A stretch of DNA of 64,000 nt, from assembly GCA_015501075.1 (NCBI GenBank), contig JADNYJ010000010.1, positions 434,001 through 498,000 of the forward strand, in the 5' to 3' direction. The stretch is from Gymnopilus junonius. Its lineage: Eukaryota > Basidiomycota > Agaricomycetes > Agaricales > Galerinaceae. This document shows, piece after piece, positions 32,401-42,509 of this stretch; position 1 is the first letter of the stretch, and each line of letters starts with the position of its first letter. Below the pieces are notes generated by a model, which saw only the letters and a list, made by a program, of their open reading frames with translations, was not told the DNA's origin and searched no databases. The position numbers and the translations under genes are program-made.

Positions 32401-35400
32401 CATACTGTATGTATGGCTGCGGGCATCGAGGTAACCCCATGAGCTGAGCTGAAGTTCCCAGCCTGTGAGAATATCGGGATCCAGCTCAATAACCAAATCC
32501 ACAAATCTGTTGAGCATATCAAGTTCTGTATGAAATATTTCAACTTTGACTTGTTGTAGCCTCTCTCGGTGAATCTGGGGATTCTGGATGGTGAGCATAC
32601 CCCTGTTCGTAATTTCTGTCCCAGATATATGACTTGCGTAGAAAATGGCAACAATTTGATCTAATGATGGGTCGGGGACCATTTCAGCTCGCGTTGGTAC
32701 TAAATTATCGGTTTATAGGACTTCCAGTCTCTGGCTATGAAGGCGTAGGCACCTACCGAAAATTTCTACCGACATAATGGACATGTTTGCGCTTTCGCGA
32801 AAAGCAGACATGTTCACTACCGGTGATGTCTTGAATCCGTATATATTTGCCTGAGTAGGACCTTCGATCTACGATTGCATTTAATGTCGGACGGCAGTTA
32901 ATATAATATAAATTTTCTTCACTTGGGACCGAAGTTTTTTTCGGAAATATTCTTCCTTTTGAATTGGAGGAATTTCGAGGCGAACTTGTTTTACACTAGG
33001 AGGATGTCCTGCATATTCCCAACCACCAATTCCAGCAGGATTTAAGTAAAATTGCTGTGGTAGGGTCAGACCGGAGGTACCGGACGGTCCTGTTGACCAT
33101 TCATCCAATGTTGCTATACCTTCCCCTCCCTTGATACGATATGTAAGCCCAGCAAATTCCTTGCTACTTTCTGGTATATCGATATCTTTCGAATAAAAGG
33201 GTGCTCGATAAATTCTTGTTGGTAATCCGAAATTTTTCAATTCAAGTTGTAGTTCGGTGATGGTCGGCGGTTGAAGTGAATAAACATATTGGTTCGCATT
33301 TGCAGTCTTGCAAGTAGTGAAGGCTTTTGACAACTCTACTGCGCGGGCGGCTATGAGAGAAGCACGCTCCGTTACACTCAAACTTGCTGAAAGGTTTTCA
33401 TGTCCTTGAGCCGCAACAAAAGAATTCTCATCCCTGTTTTTGTCTGCTAGCAGCGAACGACTACGCGTAGCAGCCAAACACTCATCTCGAGTAGTTTCAG
33501 GATAGCGTGCATTCAATTGAGCAGGAGCTAACTCTAGGCCATCGTTATGGTCAAGATCTCTTGGGGATTGCTCATTCAGACTTGAAAAAATTTACTATCA
33601 GACATACAAAAAAGTACCAAATATATATTCAGCTCACCCATGTAGTTCTTGAATCATTGCATCTAATTTTGTCTCAGATAATCTATGGTACATTAGCCAT
33701 AGTGGAGGTGTCGAATTACGGACTTACTTTGAGGGCGTGGGCGAGTTGCGTCGGTCTTGCGAAACAAGTAGACGTGGTGACGGAGGACTAAGCTCTAATT
33801 CTTAGTTTTATTCGTTTGCATGAAAGTCGTCCACTCAATGACACTTACCTATTGAGCTTATATTCGAGGACTTTTGTTTGTGGTTTTGCGATTCCCTGAA
33901 AAAAAGGGTCCGACAGACTACGAAAGAATTAACGCACTTCCCTGAGATTGAAGTACATTATCAACCTTGGTTCACGCTTCGCTTCATCATCTATGGGCAC
34001 ACTCTGCACATCTTCTTCCAGTTCTTCTTGGTCCTCAAACAAATTGTCTTCAGAGTCGTCTTCATTCTCTTGTTGCTGAAGAAAGTCGTTTATTTCCTCC
34101 TTATTTTGGCCATGTACTTCATGTTGATCAGGGTGATCCATGTCCTGGTTTGTTAACAATGAGGTGTCAACGTCCACCTGGCGTTCATTGTCATCGATGT
34201 TTGAATGGTCAGTCTCATGCCACACATAATCCTGAGAGATTCTTTCGTCCTGGTCATCGACGGATTCAATCCCTGTACCACGTGCTTGCTTCGGCTTCCA
34301 AGTTCTATATTTCTTGTCCCATATAGCTTCAATACTTTCGAAAGTCGTCATCACCAGGCGCTGCCAACCCTCTTGTTCTCCCTGTAATATAGGTTCGTGC
34401 TGATCTTGACCATTTTCAATCCGCTTCCTTAACTCATCCCACCACCGAGCTTCAGCTACCCAGTCCCCTCCAATACCTCGGGAGGACTCACTGGGATCCT
34501 TGGGTAATTCCGGAGAAGGATTGAGACCAAGGGCCTGCCTGTGCTGTCTTTCTTCTTCCCACAGTTCTCGGACTCCAAGGACAAGAGGCTCGGGTGGCAA
34601 GGATGGTGCTGGTATTTCCAAACGGTGGTACAGATTCCTTGCTACTAGCCTATTTCTGTTGAGAATGCAAGGGGCGATGGCATCAACTTCCAGGGGAACG
34701 CGAGATTCGCGAAAGTACGAGGATACACCGAAGCTGGTGCTGCTCTTACTCGGGGACCCTTCCGGTTCTTCTTCGCTGCAACGCTCAGAGACTTGCTCGA
34801 GGTCGATAATGCCGCATCCATACAGACCAAAGTCGCATAGAAATTGCAGAATGAAGCTTAGGTGAGTCTCATACACAGCGAAACGGGTTGCCATAACGGA
34901 ACCAGATTGAAGAATCGCTGCAACACGAGCCACAAATGAAGGATCGGCCACTAATATTTTGAGAAATGGCGTATATGATGCATGAAACCCATAGAAATCG
35001 ACACCTTTGACCAATAAGATCGCACGGATAAATTGTGACTTAGATGAATGCGGGTTTTTCTTGAGAGACAGAGCAATTGCATGATTTAAGGACTGGAAGA
35101 GGGTAGATGTATAAGCTTTTACTGCAGGGAGTTCAGTTTGAATACGTAGCTTTAGATAGTCGATAGACATGAACTCACCGTGGTTAGGGTCTAACTTGCC
35201 TAAGTACTGGACAAAAAGATATGGGTAAACCTGGTGAACGTGGACACAAGCCGTTTTCCCAACTGAAGATGAACCAAATATCCTGAGCACTGGTACATTT
35301 GGAAGAGAGGAATTATCCAAATGACCTGGAGGTACAAGGGTGTAGTCGATCTGGCTGATGCGAACCTGTAACTGGGCAGAGCTTTTGGCTGTATCAACGG

Positions 35401-35419
35401 ATACCATTTTGTATTTCAT
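29448..35419 (-). CDS. REV3: DNA polymerase zeta catalytic subunit REV3
   Basis: A multi-exon gene from ATG 35419 (a second ATG at 35404) to TAG at 29448. The first exon (to about 33930) holds the N-terminal domain of family B polymerases, with VHQVYPYLFVQY. The exonuclease-like region is near 32400-32560 (LDPDILTGWE). Polymerase motif A/II DFQSLYPSIMIAYN is near 31577-31630, KYIANVTYGYTSASFSGR (motif B region) near 31150-31200, and motif C YGDTDSVF near 30911-30934. The C-terminus has two cysteine clusters (CLSCGDQ...CDDC; CASC...CESLDC), the zinc and Fe-S sites that bind REV7-independent partners. REV3 extends mismatched ends in translesion synthesis. The REV3-specific C-terminus and N-terminus exclude POL3 and POL2. 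Its stop is 91 bp from the convergent AGTRAP-like gene. Confidence 0.95.
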
Positions 35420-35891
35420 GCGAACGTGTCAGCTCATCCTAAGGTTTCAATGATGAGAGTATTCTTCGTAGAAAAGGGGGGCCAATGTACGAGCGGTCAC
35501 AGACGAACGTCGAACGTTTAACCGCGATCAACTGGAATTGGAATTGGAATTATTTGTGACTGACTACGTTACATAGAGCAAGTGCAAAATGGGTTGTTGT
35601 ACGGTGCAGCGCGGGCCGCCTCGAACATGCACTCTAATTTTCACAGCTTTCAACCACCACCAGCACCACCACTACTGTCTGTTTTAAGAGGCTTTTCTGT
35701 GGTGAGCATTACTACTCTAACTAATACCATAACTATACTCTGTTACTATTCTCCTTCACATCAAATCATTGCTCAAAATTATTGAAAATTCCCAAAATCT
35801 GCCTGTTTCACCTCATCTCACTTTCACTACCGACTATGACTAGAGAACCACCACCCTTTTCCTGTGACATGCCACCCCATACTCGAAGGAT
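35420..35891. other. Intergenic region upstream of REV3
   Basis: No gene recognised. It includes the promoter side of REV3, with a repeated GGAATT phrase near 35532-35551, and a short proline-rich ORF without family resemblance. Confidence 0.5.
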
Positions 35892-36313
35892 ATGGATGTC
35901 CAGACCCTGCAGATTGTGCTGCATGCACTCGGTTCCGACTTCGATGGAAAGCTCTCAAAACTGCATGATCTTCGAGTCCCCACTCATGTCAGGCAAAATT
36001 GACCAATTTACCACTTCAAGCTCTTCTGGAACAAACCAATCAACAGTTACAAAATTGTCAGAGAATATTATGTGAACAAGCAAGACTTTATCATGACAAC
36101 ATGTCAATGTTTATGGCCATGATGAAGGAAATGACGAGTCTTGTTGTCAATCTTGCACTCATTTCATCATCTCTTATGGCTTCATCCTCAACTCAAAATT
36201 CAATTTCCGAGAAGCTCTCAACTCTTTCAAGACCTCAAGCTGAATATTCAACTGCTGAGTTTTTGTTTTATGATCCTTCGCATTCTAGTCCATCAAAGAA
36301 TGGTGTTACTTAG
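35892..36313 (+). pseudogene. Possible small orphan gene, frame-broken
   Basis: An ATG at 35892 opens MDVQTLQIVLHALGSDFDG and reads to a TGA near 36000. One base out of frame the reading continues as LPLQALLEQTNQQLQNCQ with a helical, Met-rich stretch (MSMFMAMMKEMTS), and stops at 36311. The two parts could be one gene with a single-base break or an unrecognised short intron. No family is recognised. This could also be chance open frame. Confidence 0.3.
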
Positions 36314-36790
36314 GATGGTTTTATTTTCTTGGCTTTTCCTTTCTTTTGTGTTCTCCTTTCCTCTATCTGCAACCTCTTATTTCATAACAGCATTGTGCCA
36401 CTGGTGGTCTGCTTTTGCAGCTGGGGAGTGCTAGTCTGGCCAACATCCCCTTGCAATACTACATATCCGCTTATCTTTTAACACCATCAAAGGCTGACAA
36501 TGTACTTAGTTACCTGAGTTCTTGTAATGTAGTCAGCTTATAAATATTACCATTACCACACACTGGAAGCTTAGTAATATAAAGGGCATTCTAATCTGAA
36601 TGAAAGATTTCAAGCATGGATTCAGCTGTGAAATTTCTTCCTAGTTGACATATTCAACTTCATAAAAAGACCCCTTATATTTTTATAAATAAATTTAAAG
36701 GGTCTTTAAATTTCAAATACAAAAGAAATCTCGCAGCAGAATCAGGATTTCAAAGCTTTTGTTCAAATTTAGGGCTGGATAGCAGTGTTG
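36314..36790. other. Noncoding stretch, no gene recognised
   Basis: A short palindrome AAAGACCC...GGGTCTTT lies near 36667-36705, just outside the left arm of the larger inverted repeat. No coding content was seen. Confidence 0.5.
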
Positions 36791-37306
36791 GTGAGACAAA
36801 AAGAAAAAGAAAAAGAAAAAGAAAAGAAAAAGGAAGGAGGAAGGAGGAAAGGAGGAAGGATCAAGGGGGTGCCGGAAACTGAAAAAAAGACCCAATGTCA
36901 AAAATGGGGGTAAATGGGGATGGGAAATCGATTTCTGAAGGTTTCAGTGTATCAAAATAAAAATTGAGGAAGATATTAGACGTTTTGTGGTCCGTGAGAA
37001 CTTTTTTTCTCCTTAATTTTTTTTCGACATATTGGCTCATTGCGCATCTTTTTCAAAAAATGTCGCCAAGATTTTTGGACTAACTATCATGTGATATTGC
37101 CTTATATGGATGAATTTGATCTATATATGGTAATCCATGCCTAGATTCCAAAATGGCCATACCTCAGCCAATTTTCATCGTACTGCCCTAAAAGTGTCAG
37201 AAATCGATTTCCCAGCCCATGTTACACTAACTTTTGAGATAGGGTCTTTTTTTCAGTTTCCAGCACCCCCTTGGGAAGGATCCCTTTCCTTCCTCCTTGT
37301 CTCAAC
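36791..37306. repeat. Imperfect inverted repeat of about 110-155-bp arms
   Basis: The left arm (about 36791-36940) reads GTGAGAC, an A/G-rich stretch, AAGGGGGTGCCGGAAACTG, AAAAAAAGACCC, then GGGAAATCGATTTCTGA. The right arm (about 37198-37306) is its reverse: TCAGAAATCGATTTCCC, GGGTCTTTTTTTCAGTTTCC, AGCACCCCCTTG, then GAAGGAAGGA-type sequence and GTCTCAAC. The spacer is about 250 bp. The left arm is lengthened by GAAAAA and GGAGGAA microsatellites. It looks like a MITE or foldback element; no clear target duplication was found. Confidence 0.7.
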
Positions 37307-37834
37307 TTCATCAATAACCCTCTCTGACCTACCCAATCAAGGCTGTTGCATGCCTTGAGCCTCCAAGGCTGTAATTTTAGGTATGGAAGCTGACTATTTT
37401 TAATTTTCATGCCTGCAGCACTGGATACTCACATAGATGATCAGAATGACCCTTTTCTTATGCCTTTTTTCTAAATCTTATTTGCTGTGCAGTCCAGATA
37501 CTCGCTTAGATACACTATGTGATTTCGGGATCTAGGCCCTACTGGTAATAGCATGATCATGACTTCAAGTTGAGTCTCAGTTGATTTTCTTGAGAGTACA
37601 TGGACTAGTGCATTCAACCATTTAATTGCAATGTTATATATATATATATATATATTTCCTGTGATGCCATGCCTCGACAATGCTACAGTAGCTACTAATT
37701 TTTGCCATTGGTGGCATTCTGAGGCAATGGCTTCGCAAGGACTCAGAGTGCTGGCTTCTGGAATGACCAGTCATGTTCTTTGCTTACATGATATTATTTT
37801 CAAACTCAGAGTCAGAATCAGTATCCATCACCAA
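37307..37834. other. Noncoding stretch with a short (TA)n run
   Basis: No gene recognised. A TATATA run of about 20 bp sits near 37634-37655. The stretch ends at the first LTR of the inverted pair. Confidence 0.5.
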
Positions 37835-38240
37835 TGTTAAGTTCTTGATGAAGGGAAGGCAGAGGGGATCCACATCAGAGCTACATCGGAGTATGTCGGT
37901 ATCGGAGTTGGTCTTAGCATAACATATGTAGACACAGGGTTGAGACTTCAGCTTCAACGTATGTGTTGTGCTCCATTGTCTGGATGTTGTCTTGAATTTC
38001 GGAGTCAGATCGGAATGAGAGAGCAGAGTAGAGAGCATGGATTGATTAATGAACAATATATGAACTAAGGTACCTAATAATAGTTCTAAGGTTTTTATAC
38101 TATGGAGAAAACTAAGCAGAGACCATACATGTACTAGTGAGCAGGCAGATGTGTAAGTTATTCTGCGCTACTCGGAGTTGCCTAACTATGTGTAATCTAA
38201 GTGTCTATGTGTTCCGGACTTGTAGTACTTTGAGGGGATC
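37835..38240 (-). repeat. Truncated LTR of the same chromovirus family, minus orientation
   Basis: It begins TGTTAAGTTC like the copy 2 LTRs and follows them to TTTGAGGGGATC, then stops. The last roughly 60 bp (ATGAGGTCGG... to TATATAACA) are missing. It abuts the plus-orientation LTR directly, so the two form a large hairpin. CpGs are mostly TG/CA. Confidence 0.9.
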
Positions 38241-39674
38241 TGTTATATACGCCCTCCAACCAACTCCGATCTCCAACTATATGAACTCTGACCTCATGAT
38301 CCCCTTGAAGTACTACAAGTCCCGAACACATAGACACTTAGATTACATATAGCTAGTCAACTCCAAGTAGCACAGAATAACTTACACGTCTGCCTGCTCA
38401 CCAGTACATGTACGGTCTCTGCTTAGTTTCCTCTGTAGTATAAAAACCTTAGAACTATTATTAGGTACCTCAGTTCATATATTGTTTGTTAATCAATCCA
38501 CGCTCTCTACTCTGCTCTCTCATTCCGATCCAACTCCGAAATTCGAGACAACATCCAGACAACAGAGTGCAACACACACATTGAAGCTGAAGTCTCAACC
38601 CTACATCTACATATGTTACCTAAGACCAACTCTGACACCGACATAGCTCGACGTGGATCTCCTCTGCCTACTCTGCCTTTCCTTCATCAAGAACTTAACA
38701 GTATATATGAACTCATACTGCTTCTGGACTCCAGACTATGCCCACCACAACATCCCATACTACTGCCAACTCCCGTGCAGCCAGAAAAATGAATCCTGCA
38801 CCATCATGATTCAGAATGTCAGAGACTACCCTGACCATCCAAACACACAACCTCTGTCCAGCCTCAGCACTCTGACTCCCTTACCCTCGGACCCTCATCA
38901 ATGAGACAAACCAGTCCCAACCCGTTGCCACCTCCTGCTCCTGGTTCCCCTGGTGGTGAACCCAACCCCGATGATGATGGCGATGATTTTGACCCCCACC
39001 ACTCCAATCACTCTGATCACAACTCCGACCATGACCCCACTCTGAATCTCGCTGAAGCCATGATGCTCATGACCAAAGAGCTCAGGCTCACAATAGCCCT
39101 AAGGTTACCAAGACCAAAGCCCACAAGCCCGACACCCAGAAACTCAATGGTTTTATTTTACAGTGTAACCTTTACTTCCGAAACAACCACGCCTACACCG
39201 CCGATGAAGACAAGGTTATGTTTGCCCTCTCCTATCTTCGCGGCCTTGCGATGGAATTTTTTGAGCCTGCAATACTGGACTCAACAACTATTGAACTGTG
39301 GATGGACAACTGGCAAGCCTTTATTGGCATGCTGAAGTCTGAATTTGGTCTGTTTGATCTGACCTCCAATGCCGCTGTAGCCCTCAAAAACTTGAAGATG
39401 CCTGAGAACCAAAGGATCATCAAGTACAATGTCGAGTTCAAGCACTTGTCTATTCACTCACACTGGGACAGCATCACTCTCTGACACTGCTACTACTCCA
39501 GTCTGGCGGAATGCATCAAGGACATTATGGCTAGCCATGGCAAGCCACAAACTCTCGAAGACCTTCGAGAGCTTGCCCAGGATATTGACACTCATTACTG
39601 GGAATGCGTCCATGAGAAGCCCTGACAGGACAAGAATGCACAAAGGTCCTCTGACAAACCATCCAATCATACCT
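38241..39674 (+). mobile_element. Chromovirus copy 3: LTR plus partial gag
   Basis: A 460-bp LTR (38241-38700, TGTTATATAC...GAACTTAACA) is followed by the primer site ATATATGAACT at 38703-38713 and by gag. Similarity to copy 2 ends at about 39674, within the gag region, and no 3' LTR follows. In this copy both the RNA-start block (AGTTCATATAT, 38472-38482) and the primer site changed by CG-to-CA/TG yet stay perfectly complementary. Confidence 0.92.
38710..39674 (+). pseudogene. Partial gag of chromovirus copy 3
   Basis: The reading matches gag of copy 2: a Pro-rich N-terminal part (PPPAPGSPGGEPNPDDD), then FALSYLRGLAMEFFEPAIL, WMDNWQAF and KSEFGLFDL, ALKNLKMPENQRIIKYNVEF. It is truncated before the zinc knuckle. 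Stops such as TGA near 39482 sit at former CGA codons. It lacks an 18-bp segment near 39138 relative to copy 2, between two GACACC direct repeats, and one base at a former CpG near 39087. Non-functional. Confidence 0.88.
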
Positions 39675-40130
39675 CATCAGGAAAAAGGGTCTTGTCTCTC
39701 AGAATAGACAAGAGTTGTGAGAAGAACAACAGAGAAAGCAAGAGAGCCTCAGAGCAGCTAGAGCTCCAAAGGGTGCCAGACAGCCACAGAGCAAAGTCTT
39801 GACCGTGGGTCCTGAGGCCAATTTCTCTGAGGTGCTCTAAGATGCTTCTGCAAGCCCTCTAACAGTCTGGAGATCCCTCAAGACTCTTTGACAGATTGGG
39901 AATTTTTTGTTCTCCATTGCTCTGACAGGCTCTGACACTCTCTAGGACAACATGTGGGAGGCAAATAGAATATATTTTTATTGCAATTAGGAAAGAATGT
40001 ATGTAGTGTGCTCTTTAAAGTAGTGAGGCCCAGGGAACAAGGAGCACATGAGGCAATAGAAGACAGGAAAAGAGATAGTAAAGTAGTACCCATCTAATAT
40101 GTGACCAGAAATGAAGCATCAATGACGTTG
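39675..40130. other. Noncoding stretch, no gene recognised
   Basis: Sequence between the truncated gag and the stop codon of the DUF6532-like gene. Short ORFs have no recognisable content. It includes the 3' end of the minus-strand gene. Confidence 0.5.
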
Positions 40131-42294
40131 CTAGAACACCTCAGCCATCCCATTGTCGGCAATACTGTCGAGGTCCTCTGGTTTGACATCCTTGATCTCT
40201 TCTTCATTCACTTCCTCTTCTTCCATCAGCAGATAGCTCAAGTCACCGCAAGTGAGACTGCATTGAAAGGAAAGATAAAAGTTAGAAATAAAAAATGAAC
40301 CGACTGAACTCAATTTCTCACATAATTGACTTATACACTGCCGCTGGGTATGCATCAGACCATTTCTTCGACTTCTGAACCAGGCCCCTCCACGTACTCG
40401 AATGGTGCATAAATCTAAAGCAATCCATTAGCTGTGAATCATCTTCATAAGAGCAGGACCTTGCACCTATTCCATACAGAATTTTCACGGAATTGGGTAA
40501 TAGATAGAGTTCCTGGACGATACTCCCCTATGCTGTGTTCAATCTAATGAATAGATAAGAACAAGGCTCACAGAAAAAAAATTGATACTACTGCAGTGAC
40601 TACCAGAAGAATAATTGTCAATGGAACTTCTTTGTTTTGAATCATCTTCTTGGTGGTCATTGCTTCTGCCTTGGAACCGTTCTTGGAAGTGTTGAACCAG
40701 ACGGTCTGGATAAGGTCCTTGATGAATGGGTTTCCAAAGGGCTTACTACTGTTGAATGTCCTCTCCTGGGTCAAGGCATTAGCAATGAAAGAGAGGCTTG
40801 AACAAAAACATACCTTGACATTTAGGTCTCCGTACAGAAAGTTCGATGCTTGTAGTAACCAAGTAACTTTGTCCGTTACATCTTGCACAGATCCATGAAG
40901 GCTCAGATACCCTGCAACCTTGCTACGGGCTTTAGTGACAATTGTGTTGAAGAGAACGGTCTTCCCGTAACCAACCTAAAGATGACAACTAAATGAGATG
41001 ACCAGATAGAGCACACAACATGTACATAAGTCATGACTTTCTCTTTCTCTGCATTGTCATTGAGAAGTTGCTTCAGTCCCTCTGTGGCCCTAGGGTGTGA
41101 GCTGACACCAAGAGCAGAAGGCGTCTCAGCAATTATGGTCCAGATCCAGTCAGGCTTCTCAGGATCAGAGTCGAGCTTCCAGTTTCCAAAGCATATCTGT
41201 GTATGGAGATGACTTTTGGCCGCATCTGCAAGGGCAAGGACTTCAGGGCTCGAGAACTGTTCACGTACAACTTTGGTACCTCCAGAACTCTTTGGAGGAA
41301 CTGCCTTCTTTGCGGTGGATGCGGACGACACTTCGGTCTTGGTAGAAGACAATGACGGGGATACTGAGGCATGTTCAAGCTTCGGCGCACTTGAATTCTT
41401 GGAACTTGGCTTTTGATATGCCTTTTCCAATGCTGGTGTTGAGATTTCCATCTAAAGACAAAGGGCATCAGTTGATTGTGAGTTGCAATAATATAGATAC
41501 AATACCCCATTATCTGCCAGGGCATCTCCAGCCGCACTAGCCTGAGATTCAGCGGGAGATCCTTGACCATCTTGCTCCTTGACTTCAACTTCTTCCTCAT
41601 CGTCGGTATTGTCTTCACCATTCTGAATGCCTCCCTGTGGTTCATCCTCATCTTCTACATCCTCTTCAGTCACATTAGTAAAATCTGGAAGACCAGGTAC
41701 TGTTGTGGTACTGCCCAGTTCTTTGGAAAGCTCTGCCTCGTTATCACTCAAGATGGTGTGCGATGGCTTAGACTTCTTAGCAGGCAGAGCATTGTCCTCG
41801 GTGTCGTCGTCAGAGTGGTCTTCTTTGTCTCTCATAGCCCTGTTACATTCTTGAATAGCTATATAGAAGGGAAAAATGTGTCATTAGAATATAATTTTGA
41901 GATAAAAGCGTACCAAGGTTTTCCTGAGCCTTTCTCTTCTTTTCTGCAATCTTCTGCTGAGCAGGACTATTACTCTGGTCCTGGCCCTGTTGAAACTTCA
42001 AAAATGCCTGATAATCCTCCCCCAACAGAGTCACAGAGCCTCCTTTCTCTTTCTTCTTTGACTTCGGGGCTGCGGTCTGACTTGCGGACGTGGGCTTGCT
42101 TGCTAGAAGGGTAGTCACTCAGATTATCAGTAGTCTACTGCTAGATGAAACAAAAAAAAGCCACCTTTACCAGCAGTACGCTTGGCGTTTCCTGAGCTGG
42201 CAGCTTTCCATTTTGCAGGCACAGTTGTTTCATTCTCCGGAGCATTTACACTGGCAGATTCAGCAGCAGCAGCTTTTCTAGTAATTGTGGGCAT
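40131..42294 (-). CDS. DUF6532-like Agaricomycete protein
   Basis: ATG at 42294 (MPTITRKAAAAES) opens a short exon; introns such as GTAAAGGTGG...TTCTAG (about 42103-42168) and others join exons to a stop at 40131. The N-terminal half is Lys/Glu/Asp-rich and disordered, with a coiled stretch (QKIAEKKRKAQENL) and a long acidic segment. The C-terminal half has HTQICFGNWKL, PDWIWTIIAE, KVMTYVHVVCSIWS, GYGKTVLFNTIV, and FNSSKPFGNPFIKDLIQTVWF, a pattern like the DUF6532 domain found almost only in Agaricomycetes. The last exon ends with an acidic tail (EEEEVNEEE). The function of that family is unknown; members are often repeated and variable between strains. The family assignment is from memory of the pattern. 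Confidence 0.6.
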
Positions 42295-42509
42295 GAGAGG
42301 CAAAGCAAACCCTTGTTGTGTAGCAAGCCAATGAGAGATGGAAGTGGATGACAAGAATTATGAGGTCATTTTCATTTTCGGGACAATATAGGTACCACGT
42401 GACAATAGACATTATAAACGAAAAGGTAGGATACTCATATATTTGACAAGGTACAGAATGTAATATGGAAGAGATGACGAGAAATTAGACCTTTGACAGA
42501 GTAGGAAAT

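Noticed and set aside
33507..34330. Plus-strand ORFs within the REV3 locus
   Set aside because: They overlap confirmed REV3 coding sequence on the minus strand and have no domain content.
37634..37655. (TA)n run as a replication origin or telomere-like feature
   Set aside because: A short dinucleotide repeat with no other supporting signal.
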